64,000 bases of DNA from Marivita sp. (GTDB lineage: Bacteria; Pseudomonadota; Alphaproteobacteria; Rhodobacterales; Rhodobacteraceae), in assembly GCF_020055675.1 (NCBI RefSeq), contig NZ_JAIPUS010000006.1:83456-147455 (forward strand), written 5' to 3'. Under the pieces are notes generated by a model that saw nothing but the letters and a program-made list of their open reading frames with translations, made no database searches and had not been told where the DNA came from. Shown piece after piece: positions 28,430 through 37,343 of the stretch. Every line of letters begins with the position of its first letter. The stretch's first letter is position 1. A program made the translations under genes and the position numbers.

Positions 28430-29293
28430 CTACAACGCGCCGGCCTGGATCCACTCATCGAGTTTTTGGCGGCTGACCTCGAAATGCATGCTGTCTTCGC
28501 GTCCCCAGGAGGCCCCCCAGACCCACCCTTCCTTGCGGAAGAAATCGGCCAGAATTGTTAACCCCAACTGGGTCTTGCCATCGCCCAGCGTATCGAGCAC
28601 GCCGTCGATGTTCAGGTCGACGGCCAGCCCGAAGGCATGCGTCGAAGCGCGGCCACGGGTTCCGCGAATTTGCCTGACACAGAGCGACCCGGCTGTATCG
28701 ATTCGCGCGTAGAGATCGGGGTCGGTCACGCGGATTTCTTCGAAGACGCGGCGCAGGGACTCCGCTGCCGGCTTGAGCAACCGTACCCGGATCGGACCCA
28801 CATCCTCGAGCACGAGTTTGCTCTTGAGCCGCGGGTTGGTCATTTCCTCGCAGCGGTTGGACAGGTTTTCGCGCGGCGGGCCGAACACCCGCGCAAGATA
28901 ACTCGGCCCCGCGATGGTCAGACCCTCGTTTACCTTGCGGCGGTTGGCGATCAACACCACCTGCGCGTAAGCGTCGATGATATCGTTCTCGCCATTACGC
29001 CGAAACGTTTCGTCATCGTTGGACGGAGCCATCGTCGCGTTCTGGCTTGGCGCAGGCGCACGGGAGGCCGCCGAGGCGGTTGAGGCAACCTTTGCCAATT
29101 CCTGCGTCAGATCTTCCAACCGGATTTGCAGATCCTCGACCTGCTGGTTCAGAATCTCGATTTCGATGCGCGCCCCGGAATCGATGGCGGGACCGGCGAA
29201 ATCTTCTTGCTGAAGCAGCTTGGGCACGAAGATCCAGATGATCGGCGCGAGAATGATCGCAATGCCAAGGATAATCGCCGGAAGCAGGCGCAT
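28430..29293 (-). CDS. Membrane-anchored M15-family peptidase (VanY/TagX-like)
   Basis: A 287-residue protein starting MRLLPAIILGIAIILAPIIW, one N-terminal membrane segment, then a coiled coil (EIEILNQQVEDLQIRLEDLT) and a Ser/Ala/Pro linker. The C-terminal domain shows M15 zinc-peptidase motifs: STHAFGLAVDLN (His near 218, Asp near 225) and DSMHFEVS (His near 267). M15 enzymes cut peptidoglycan peptides. TagX of Acinetobacter is an inner-membrane-linked peptidoglycan endopeptidase needed to pass the T6SS through the wall, so a similar role is inferred from location. A GTG three codons upstream is an alternative start with poor spacing. Confidence 0.8.
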   Translation of the reverse strand: MRLLPAIILGIAIILAPIIWIFVPKLLQQEDFAGPAIDSGARIEIEILNQQVEDLQIRLEDLTQELAKVASTASAASRAPAPSQNATMAPSNDDETFRRNGENDIIDAYAQVVLIANRRKVNEGLTIAGPSYLARVFGPPRENLSNRCEEMTNPRLKSKLVLEDVGPIRVRLLKPAAESLRRVFEEIRVTDPDLYARIDTAGSLCVRQIRGTRGRASTHAFGLAVDLNIDGVLDTLGDGKTQLGLTILADFFRKEGWVWGASWGREDSMHFEVSRQKLDEWIQAGAL

Positions 29294-29557
29294 GGGCCAC
29301 ACTGCCTTTCACAAAAAATTTTGTCGAATTAAACCGGATTCCGGCTTTCAAGCCAAGGATAAACCGGCATCCCGACCCAAATCGAAAGGCTCAAATCATT
29401 CTGAACCGGTCGGACCGGTCAATCGTCACGGCAGTATGCAACGGCCCCAACCGCGCGCCGCATTGTCCGGCTGGACCGGTCAAAATCATTGCCGGTGGAT
29501 CGCAGCTGGGCTAGACTTTTTGCACCAACGCTTTTTCATTCGAGGACATGTATTGCT

Positions 29558-30151
29558 ATGTCGTATATTCAATCACGTTTCGTAATAGCCGTTGCCGTAA
29601 CGCTGGCGATGCCGCTTGCAACCAAAACTTATGCACAGGATGCAACCGCGGATGAAATGACCGCAGACGAGATCACCAAGGCATTCGAAAAACAAAGGAC
29701 GCGCGGATTGGTGCTGGTTCCCTCCGAGTCCTCCGATCAGACCGACGCGGAAACTCCGGGGACCACTGTCACGTCGAACACCACTGCTGAGACAGGGTAC
29801 AACGAAGTCGAAAAATCCGATCAAGTGAATATCAAGATCACCTTCGACTTCGACAGCGCGACATTGCGTGACGATCAGAAGCCGCAGCTTGCCACGCTGT
29901 GCCAAGTGATGCAGTCGGTCGATGTGCAACTCTTCCAGATCGTCGGTCACACCGACAGCTCGGGGTCTGCATCCTACAATGAAAACCTGTCTCTGCTGCG
30001 TGCGAAAGAGGTGAAGCGGCATCTCGTGAATGAATGCGGAATCGCAGAGACCCGGCTCGAGGCAATCGGCATGGGCGAGACTGTGCCCTTCGATCCAAAC
30101 GATCCCCGCAGCGACGAGAATCGCCGGGTGGAATTCCAAGCGCTTGGTTAA
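29558..30151 (+). CDS. Exported OmpA-like peptidoglycan-binding protein
   Basis: A 197-residue protein. The signal peptide (MSYIQSRFVIAVAVTLAMPLATKTYA) is followed by an acidic linker containing the segment TRGLVLVPSE. The C-terminal OmpA/Pal domain has IKITFDFDSATLRDDQKPQL and HTDSSGSASYNENLSLLRAK, ending SDENRRVEFQ; the Asp and Arg that hold diaminopimelate are present. It sits 33 bases upstream of ppkA, probably one transcript. As no TssJ gene is seen, it could help tie the T6SS membrane complex to the cell wall; that is inference. Confidence 0.85.
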   Translation: MSYIQSRFVIAVAVTLAMPLATKTYAQDATADEMTADEITKAFEKQRTRGLVLVPSESSDQTDAETPGTTVTSNTTAETGYNEVEKSDQVNIKITFDFDSATLRDDQKPQLATLCQVMQSVDVQLFQIVGHTDSSGSASYNENLSLLRAKEVKRHLVNECGIAETRLEAIGMGETVPFDPNDPRSDENRRVEFQALG

Positions 30152-30184
30152 TGACTTCGGTCACCGTCTGAACCCGGAGTCATC

Positions 30185-32365
30185 ATGACAGAAAGCCGAC
30201 CAGGAGATCTTTTCAAGCCCGGCGACCTGGTGAACAACACGTACCGTGTCGAAGCTCTTCTGGGCCGCGGTGGGACATCCGATGTCTACCGGGCCCGTTC
30301 GGAGATCTCGGGTCGGCTTGTTGCACTGAAGGTTCTCAAATCGGAGTTTTCCTCAAACGAGGATTACCTCCTTTTGCTGACGCGCGAAGAAGCCATGCGC
30401 GAAATCCGGCACGACGCAATCGTCCGGTACTCGGAGAACCACCGCACGGCAGACGGCCATGTCTACCTTCTGATCGACTATGTCGACGGGCCGGGCATGG
30501 ACAAGAAGCTCAAGGAAGGACCGATGTCCTCCGAAGACCTTCTCGTGATCTGTCGACGGGTCGCGGAAGGCCTGGAGGCTGCGCATGAGCGCAAGATTTT
30601 TCACAGGGATCTGTCGCCTGACAACATCATCCTGCGTGACAATGACCCGGCACAGGCGGTGATCATCGATTTCGGGATCGCCAAGGACACCAACCCGGGC
30701 GCGGAAACCATCGTCGGCAACGAATTCGCCGGAAAATACGCCTACGCGGCGCCCGAGCAATTGTCCGGCAAGACCGACGCCCGCACGGATATCTATTCGC
30801 TTGGTGCGTCACTGCTTGCCAACTTCCGCGGCAGGTCTCCCGATGTTGGCCGCAACCCGATGGAGGTCGTTCACAAGAAGGCCGAGGCACTCGATACCAA
30901 GGGGGTGCCCGAGCCTCTCAAGTCCATTCTGGACAAGATGACCAATCCCAATCCCGACGACCGTTTCGAAAGTGCCGCCGCCGTGCTGGCCGCTTTGGAC
31001 GGCGAACCCTTCGACCCGCCCAAGCAAGACAGGCTTTCGGACGAAACCGTGATCGCGCCAATCGCAGCCGCAGCAAAAGCCGCGTCAGAGCCTGCGCCGG
31101 AGATCGTTGCCGCTGGCGAAAGATCGACACCGCCGACAGGGACAAAACCTGCGTCGGACAAAAAAAAGAGCGGCGCATTGATCCCGATGGTCATCGGTGG
31201 GGTCGTCGCGGCCGGTGTGGCCGGGGCCTTCGCCATGGGGGTGTTCACTCCGGCGCCCACCCTGCCCCTGGCGGATCCGTACCGGCTCTCTGTTGCCAAG
31301 GCCCGGGACGCCGCGCCGCGTGCCGTTGGCTTCGTGCCCAACGAGGACATGGCAACCAACCTCCGTGAACAGATCCGTGCACTGGACGGAACCTTTGATC
31401 TGACGCTTGCCAACGGTGCCATTGCCGAAAGTTGGGGCCAGGACGTTCTGGCGGTCGTCGATGCAATCGACGACATGGAAATCTGGCGCATTTCGCTGTC
31501 GGGTGATTCCGCAGAAGTGGAAGGATCAACCACGAGCAAGCCGATCTACGACCAGGTTCAGGCCGCTTTCGACGCCGGGATCATGGGCGCGCTGAACGGG
31601 GAACCGTCGCTGACACTGGATGAAATCATACTCGCGCCACAACAGCTTGATCCGATCCTGAAGACCTTTGCGGATTGCGGACCGCTGTCGCTGGCGGACC
31701 GACCCATGGCCGGCTACGGGCCGGACAGCCCGGTTATCGTGACTGGTGTCATGTCCAGCCCGCAAAGCCGCGACGCGCTCGGCAATGCGATGTCGCCGGT
31801 GGTTGGCGGGCGGCCGCTTGATCTGAATGTGGAAATTCTGAACAACACCCTGTGCCTGATCGAAAACGTGATGCCGAAAGCGCCATCAAGCGCGATCGAC
31901 ATGGCGTTCTACCACGGGGACAAGGGCAATACCCCGAACCCGACCGGGGAGTTCGTGGTCGGTGAAAACCCGGTCATAGACATCGACCTGCCCGCCGGCG
32001 TCACCGACGGGTATCTTTCGGTGTCGGTGCTGGATGTGTCCGGGGATGTCTACCATCTTCTGCCCAATCTGAACCGACCCGACAATTCCGTCGAGGGCCT
32101 GCGTGACGCAGAGACGGGACCGATGTCGATCCGCGTCGCCTATTCCATCGGCGAGGCGAGGGACCCGGCGTTTCGCGTCGATGACTCGACCTTGGGGAAA
32201 TCCAAGATACTGGTCATTCACTCCAGTGAACCGTTGTTCAACGAGATGCGGCCGACAAGTGAATCCGCGTCGAGCTATTCCGAAGCGATCCTGACACAAG
32301 ACCGAAACCCTGCCTCGCGGATCTATTCGCTGGACAGCCGCATCCTGGAAACCCTGTCACGGTAA
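30185..32365 (+). CDS. ppkA: T6SS-associated membrane Ser/Thr kinase (PpkA-like) with BON-like/DUF4384-like periplasmic end
   Basis: A 726-residue protein. The kinase domain (about 18-275) has the Gly loop GRGGTS (27-32), Lys49 in VALKVLK, HRDLSPDN (140-147; the usual Lys of HRDLKPxN is Ser) and DFG (162-164). A membrane segment follows near 330-355 (LIPMVIGGVVAAGVAGAFAM), so the C-terminal half is periplasmic. That half has a BON-like segment bounded by Cys498 and Cys557 (IVTGVMSSPQSRDAL) and a DUF4384-like domain (YLSVSVLDVSG near 610, SSEPLFNEMRP near 680). The same pair of domains ends the protein at 58052. In T6SSs of this kind PpkA phosphorylates Fha to switch assembly on, opposed by PppA, encoded convergently 18 bases away. 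Confidence 0.9.
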   Translation: MTESRPGDLFKPGDLVNNTYRVEALLGRGGTSDVYRARSEISGRLVALKVLKSEFSSNEDYLLLLTREEAMREIRHDAIVRYSENHRTADGHVYLLIDYVDGPGMDKKLKEGPMSSEDLLVICRRVAEGLEAAHERKIFHRDLSPDNIILRDNDPAQAVIIDFGIAKDTNPGAETIVGNEFAGKYAYAAPEQLSGKTDARTDIYSLGASLLANFRGRSPDVGRNPMEVVHKKAEALDTKGVPEPLKSILDKMTNPNPDDRFESAAAVLAALDGEPFDPPKQDRLSDETVIAPIAAAAKAASEPAPEIVAAGERSTPPTGTKPASDKKKSGALIPMVIGGVVAAGVAGAFAMGVFTPAPTLPLADPYRLSVAKARDAAPRAVGFVPNEDMATNLREQIRALDGTFDLTLANGAIAESWGQDVLAVVDAIDDMEIWRISLSGDSAEVEGSTTSKPIYDQVQAAFDAGIMGALNGEPSLTLDEIILAPQQLDPILKTFADCGPLSLADRPMAGYGPDSPVIVTGVMSSPQSRDALGNAMSPVVGGRPLDLNVEILNNTLCLIENVMPKAPSSAIDMAFYHGDKGNTPNPTGEFVVGENPVIDIDLPAGVTDGYLSVSVLDVSGDVYHLLPNLNRPDNSVEGLRDAETGPMSIRVAYSIGEARDPAFRVDDSTLGKSKILVIHSSEPLFNEMRPTSESASSYSEAILTQDRNPASRIYSLDSRILETLSR

Positions 32366-32383
32366 CCCGGTCGGACTTCCCGG

Positions 32384-33109
32384 TCAGGTCACGTCCACGA
32401 CGATGAGCGTGATGTTGTCGGCCCCGCCGCCGTCGAGGGCGATCTGGATCAGTCGGTCAACCACGGTTTCGATCGGTTCCTTGTTCATCACGTCCTCGAT
32501 CATCCTGAACGTGGCGTATTTGGTCAAACCGTCAGAGCATATCAGGAAACGATCGCCCGGTTCGACAGCTCCGCGGACCTTGTCGAGTTCCAGCGTGTCG
32601 CCCACGCCCACAGCGCGGGTGATGGCGTTCGCTTGCGGGTGATGCTCGGCCTCGTCCCAGGTCATCTGGCCCGATGCCACGAGGCTGGCCACCAGTGAAT
32701 GATCGGCGGTCAGCATCTGGATCTCGCGGTGGCGCAGCCGGTAGATGCGACTGTCACCGGCCCAGATCCCGACGAAATGCGAATTGGCCAACATGAGGCT
32801 GGCCACGGTCGCCCCGATGGTGGGCACGCCACGGGCCGCCGCCTCTTGCCGGATCAACTCATGCGCCGTCTGGATGGCGTGCCGCAGCGCGTGCATACGA
32901 TCGGTCGCCGACAGGCCGGGTTCGATCGTCGCGATCAGGTCGGTGATAAGTCGGCTTGCATAGTCACCCGCCTCATGTCCGCCCATGCCATCCGAGACGA
33001 CCCAGATACTTTGCTCCGGCAGGGCGAGAACGGAATCCTCGTTGACCTTGCGCTTGAGACCGACGTGACTGCGCGCGTTGAAACGGACCTGAGGGCCAAC
33101 AACATTCAT
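32384..33109 (-). CDS. pppA: T6SS PP2C-type protein phosphatase
   Basis: A 241-residue PPM phosphatase starting MNVVGPQVRFNARSHVGLKR; the start overlaps the tagF stop as ATGA. Metal-binding motifs are present: VNEDS, VVSDGMGGHEAGD, WAGDSRIYRL, CSDGLTKY and ADNITLIVVDV. Length equals a bare catalytic domain. It should dephosphorylate Fha and oppose PpkA. It is the last gene of the long T6SS operon. Confidence 0.93.
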   Translation of the reverse strand: MNVVGPQVRFNARSHVGLKRKVNEDSVLALPEQSIWVVSDGMGGHEAGDYASRLITDLIATIEPGLSATDRMHALRHAIQTAHELIRQEAAARGVPTIGATVASLMLANSHFVGIWAGDSRIYRLRHREIQMLTADHSLVASLVASGQMTWDEAEHHPQANAITRAVGVGDTLELDKVRGAVEPGDRFLICSDGLTKYATFRMIEDVMNKEPIETVVDRLIQIALDGGGADNITLIVVDVT

Positions 33110-33789
33110 GAAATGCACTCTTTCCAAAAATCGGCGGTCAGATCGAACAAACCTTGCATGGTCGATCCGACCGGCAAACCGTTGCACACCATGAGCCGTG
33201 CGTCCTCGTCCATCGTGGTGCTCCAGATTGTCGGGGTATCAAAGGACCTGGCGAGCAGCGCCGTCGACAGGGAAGCGGCGATCTGATCGGTGTCACCTGC
33301 GCGGCACACCACCGACGACCCGGCTGCGATCTGGCAGGTGGACCCGCCTTGCGCAGTCGCAAGCCGAATGTCAGACAGCTTGCTCTCCAGCGTTTGCTTG
33401 CTGATATCCTCGTCGAGCACCGACAGAGAAAGAGTTTCCAGCGCTTCAAAGATCTTGGCGTACCGGAAATGCGCCTCCAGGGCCGGGACGGACGCGGACA
33501 AGGGCCCCATCAGTGTCAGGGGAAAGCGCCGGCCGACACGGTCGACAGATGGCATCAAGACCCCCATGATCCCGCTGGGACCGGCCACCCCGGGAGACAG
33601 GCAGAAGCGCCAGATCGGCACGGACATGTAAAGCTCATCCCACCCTGAGCCATATGCGTGCGCCCCGGAGACGAGGCATCTTTGCAGCCAGTCGTCCCAG
33701 ACAGAGGAAAACCCGGGTGGCGTGTTGATGCGGAGAAAATCACCGACTGACGGGATCTTCCCGAAGACTCCGAACGGGGCAGAGCGCAT
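33106..33789 (-). CDS. tagF: T6SS regulator TagF
   Basis: A 227-residue protein starting MRSAPFGVFGKIPSVGDFLR, the TagF/SciT pattern with GKxPxxGDFxR, then WDDWLQRCL and FPLTLMGPL. TagF represses T6SS assembly after translation by binding Fha in studied species. Its ATG shares one base with the tssM stop (TGATG). In Agrobacterium TagF is fused to PppA; here they are separate but overlapped. Confidence 0.92.
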   Translation of the reverse strand: MRSAPFGVFGKIPSVGDFLRINTPPGFSSVWDDWLQRCLVSGAHAYGSGWDELYMSVPIWRFCLSPGVAGPSGIMGVLMPSVDRVGRRFPLTLMGPLSASVPALEAHFRYAKIFEALETLSLSVLDEDISKQTLESKLSDIRLATAQGGSTCQIAAGSSVVCRAGDTDQIAASLSTALLARSFDTPTIWSTTMDEDARLMVCNGLPVGSTMQGLFDLTADFWKECIS

Positions 33790-36700
33790 CAGAACGTCTT
33801 CGGGCAGTTGAACTTCGAGAGCGCCGGCAGCGCAAACGGGTTCAGGACTGATCCGGCCTGAAGTTGGAAGATCGAAATGCGGCCACCGACATTGAAGATG
33901 ACGCGCTTGCGATCCTCGACATTCGTGCGCCGCACCTCGGCGGCATCCAGCAGCCGGAACCACGCCCATGGACCGTCCTTCTGAAGGGTACTTTCCACGC
34001 TTTGCGATGAAGGGGCAAAGGTGATCCGGGCCAGGCCGACACCGCCGGGCCATTCAAGCGCAACCGGCGTTGGCGCGCCGCTGCGATGAGCGAACGGCAC
34101 TTGTTTGCCATGCACATCGAGAAGAACCGATTCCGCCTTCGGATCCAAAGCCTGCGGCATCATCTGGAACTGGATATTCGGCGTGCCGCCGGCAAAGAAC
34201 GCCTCTCGAATCTCGGCTGCGTGTTGCAGTTGTTCGAGCACGGTCGGGCTGATGCCAAGATCAACTTCGTTCACCTGTTTCCACGACCAAGGCCGCGTGC
34301 GGGTGTCGATGTACTGAATGAGGTTTTCGGTCACGAAGCTGTCGATCAGGCCCGCCGGTCCGAAAAGCTTTTGAAAGTCGGCGATGGCAACATCTGCACG
34401 GGCACGCCGATTGAACGGATAACGGTCATTCAAAGCCTTTTCGCAGAAGGGCAGGATGTTCGACTGCCAGCTTGCATTGAGGCCGGAACGGGTATTGTCG
34501 GAGGTGATGCCCGATGATCCCGAGGCGATCTGTGTCGCCCAGCGCTCCAGCGGACCATCTGCACGCGCGGCGGCGTCTTGGAACCGACGGATCGCGGCAC
34601 CACCTTCGCTGCTGGTCGACGAGCCCGAGAAACTCATCTTATTGAGTTCCTGGTAAAGCTCCGTCAGCAGGCCGATCAGTTCATCGAGGCGGGATGGCAG
34701 TCCCGGTTCGGGTGCCTGCGTCAGTTGATGCAACCACGCGAAGCGGTCTTCGACATAAGACCCGGGAGGTTTCGGCGCGGGTTCGCCCGCCGCCCTGGCC
34801 GAGTTCGACAGCGCCTCCAGCAGCATTCGCGTGCGGAAGCCTGCCCGCGTCTGCATATCGCGTTCGGCAATCGCGGTCGCCCCTTCGGCCAGCGCACCGG
34901 TCGCGCCCGAGCGATCCTCGGTCAAGCGTGTTTCTTCCGAGATCGCCTCTAGAAGGTTCACGATGGGCGAGGTCGGCCCCGAGAGCACATTCGTTACCTC
35001 GACGGCATGGCTCAGAGATTCCATCGGAATGATATCGACGTCCCCGAGAAGAGCGTCGTAAGCCGCGATATAGTCGTTGTAGTACAGATCCAGCACGTCG
35101 CGGCTGAGGGCCGCGAGCGCCTGTTCGGTCTGGTCGGCAACGCCACGCGGCCCGAGAACCCAGCTTTCCCGCTGAATCCGCTCGGCGACACCCAGCGCCT
35201 CGCCAAGGAACACATCGTTGAAGCCGTTATAGGTGAAGATTCCGTCCACGCCATCGGTCAGTGGCTTGCCAGAGGATCGGACCAGCACCCGCGACACGGC
35301 CGGACCGGCTGCGTCGGTGATCCGCCATTTCGGCAGCGCAACTGCAGCCGGGCTGTTTATGATGCCGTTATAGACGCGCTGTGCCAGCGGCATTTCCGAC
35401 AGAAGTGTCTGAACCTGCTCGACCAAGGGGCCGTTCAGTTCGATCTCCTGCATGGGTTGATCGAGAAGCGCATCGAGATGCATGGCGAGATCCTGGCGGA
35501 GTTCCTCGCGGGCCGGTCCCGGGAAGGACAATTCCCAGTCAATCAACATCCATTCTTTCACCAGGTCCTGGTTCATCGGCCCTTGCAGGCCGAGCATGAG
35601 GTAGATCTTGAGCGCCTCGTAGAGAACATCGGGGTTGTTCATGTTCCCGCTGATCTGCTCTTCCAGCCGCAGCAAGAGCCGCGGCAGCAGGCGCTGGTTC
35701 ATTGCGCGACGGTAGGTTTGCGCGGCCTGGGAGCCAATGACATCGCCCTGGTAGAGACCATATGTCAGGCGCCGCTCGGGCGCGGGGTCGGACAGGGTCG
35801 GGTTGGTGGGCATGTCGCGCAGCCCGTTCAGGGCTGCAACCACGGGGACAAGATCTGTGTCGCCGATGGGGCTGCCTGGCAGTGAATTGGTGGCAGAGGT
35901 GTATTCCGCGACATGCGCATTTGCCCGGGCGATAAGCTCGGTGTTGCCTTGAAAGGACCGCACGAGAAGGGCTCCGGTCCCGGTGGCCACCATGATCGTC
36001 GCGATGATCGCGGCCCATTTGGTGATCTTGTAACGCCGTTCGACCGTGTCATCTGCCGAGACGAGCCCCGCCTCGCGGAATATCACGCTCTCGAAAAGCC
36101 GCGTGAGGAAATAGGACCGACCCGCGCCCTGCCCGGTGCCGATGGCTTGTCGACCAATGCCGAAGGTGCGCGCCATGCTGAGCATCAACCTGTCAATCGG
36201 TGTGCCCTCCTGGGTGCCCGAGGTGAAATAGACCCCGCGCAGCATCTGGCGATGCTGATAGCGGTTTTCCTGAAAAACTTCGGTCAGAAACGCCTTGGCG
36301 ACGCTGCGCATCGACGCGACCTGCGACGGGAAGCCCGCGACAAGCGTGCGCCGTTGAGGATCGGTTTCCGCCTGCATTCGTTCGAGCGACTGGGAATTCA
36401 AGCGCTCCAGCAGGGCCGCGAATTCCGCGTCGAACCCGGCACTCGGCGACGCTTCGGCCTTGCCTTTCTCCAGCGGAAACGTGAAGCCCCAGACCTGTTC
36501 GCGGTCTTCCTTGCCTAGATTGTCATGGAATTCGGTAAAGCCGGCAATCAGGTCGGCCTTGGTAAAAAGGACATAGACCGGGAAGCGCACACCCAGTTTG
36601 TCCCGCAGTTCGGTCAGTCGGGCGCGTATGGCGGCGGCATGGCCCTTCTGGGTCATTTCGTCCTGAAGCGCCAGATCGCTGAGACTGATTGCGATGATTG

Positions 36701-37343
36701 CCCCGTTGACCGGCTGACGCTTGCGATATCGTTTCAGCAGGTTGAGAAACCCCATCCAGGCCGCATTGTCGACCTGCGCGTCGCTCTCTTGCGTCGTGTA
36801 GCGTCCGGCGGTGTCGATCAGGACGGCGTTGTTGGTGAACCACCAATCGCAGTTGCGGGTTCCGCCCACTCCCCCGATGGCGGTCTTGCCGATCTCATCG
36901 GCAAGTGGGAATTGCAGGCCGGAATTGACGATCGCCGTTGTCTTTCCGGCACCCGGCGGGCCGATCATGATGTACCAGGGCAATTCGTTCAGGTGCTTGC
37001 GCCCGTTCTTGGATTTGCGCAGGGCGGACATCGCCGACTTGAGCTTGTCACGTAGTTCGGTGATCTCCTCGGTGGCGACATCGTCGCCCATGTCGACGCT
37101 TTCGGCGATCTCTTCTGTCATCGCCTTTTCGCGCCGGCGCCTGAGCAAAAAGATCGTCAGACCAATGGCCCCAAAGACCAGGGCAAACAATCCCACCAGC
37201 AGCAGTCGCGGCACGCCCCCTGCTAGCGGCCGGCTTTGGTCGGACCCGATCAGCGGCCCAAGATACCAAACGAGTACAGACAGCGCGAGCGCGGCAAAGA
37301 ACAGGCCGAAATAGATGGATGTGAAGAAACGTAAAAACTTCAT
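33789..37343 (-). CDS. tssM: T6SS membrane complex protein TssM (IcmF)
   Basis: An 1184-residue inner-membrane protein. Two N-terminal membrane segments (about 8-32 and 47-67) precede a cytoplasmic GTPase-like domain with Walker A GPPGAGKTTAIVNSG (near 127). A third segment (WAAIIATIMVATGTGALLV, near 440-465) leads to a large periplasmic domain. With TssL it forms the envelope channel of the T6SS. Its ATG overlaps the tssL stop as ATGA. Confidence 0.96.
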   Translation of the reverse strand: MKFLRFFTSIYFGLFFAALALSVLVWYLGPLIGSDQSRPLAGGVPRLLLVGLFALVFGAIGLTIFLLRRRREKAMTEEIAESVDMGDDVATEEITELRDKLKSAMSALRKSKNGRKHLNELPWYIMIGPPGAGKTTAIVNSGLQFPLADEIGKTAIGGVGGTRNCDWWFTNNAVLIDTAGRYTTQESDAQVDNAAWMGFLNLLKRYRKRQPVNGAIIAISLSDLALQDEMTQKGHAAAIRARLTELRDKLGVRFPVYVLFTKADLIAGFTEFHDNLGKEDREQVWGFTFPLEKGKAEASPSAGFDAEFAALLERLNSQSLERMQAETDPQRRTLVAGFPSQVASMRSVAKAFLTEVFQENRYQHRQMLRGVYFTSGTQEGTPIDRLMLSMARTFGIGRQAIGTGQGAGRSYFLTRLFESVIFREAGLVSADDTVERRYKITKWAAIIATIMVATGTGALLVRSFQGNTELIARANAHVAEYTSATNSLPGSPIGDTDLVPVVAALNGLRDMPTNPTLSDPAPERRLTYGLYQGDVIGSQAAQTYRRAMNQRLLPRLLLRLEEQISGNMNNPDVLYEALKIYLMLGLQGPMNQDLVKEWMLIDWELSFPGPAREELRQDLAMHLDALLDQPMQEIELNGPLVEQVQTLLSEMPLAQRVYNGIINSPAAVALPKWRITDAAGPAVSRVLVRSSGKPLTDGVDGIFTYNGFNDVFLGEALGVAERIQRESWVLGPRGVADQTEQALAALSRDVLDLYYNDYIAAYDALLGDVDIIPMESLSHAVEVTNVLSGPTSPIVNLLEAISEETRLTEDRSGATGALAEGATAIAERDMQTRAGFRTRMLLEALSNSARAAGEPAPKPPGSYVEDRFAWLHQLTQAPEPGLPSRLDELIGLLTELYQELNKMSFSGSSTSSEGGAAIRRFQDAAARADGPLERWATQIASGSSGITSDNTRSGLNASWQSNILPFCEKALNDRYPFNRRARADVAIADFQKLFGPAGLIDSFVTENLIQYIDTRTRPWSWKQVNEVDLGISPTVLEQLQHAAEIREAFFAGGTPNIQFQMMPQALDPKAESVLLDVHGKQVPFAHRSGAPTPVALEWPGGVGLARITFAPSSQSVESTLQKDGPWAWFRLLDAAEVRRTNVEDRKRVIFNVGGRISIFQLQAGSVLNPFALPALSKFNCPKTF

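Noticed and set aside
28430..29293. M15 peptidase as a secreted T6SS effector
   Set aside because: It has an N-terminal membrane anchor and no adjacent immunity gene, and lies far from vgrG; an apparatus-support role fits better.
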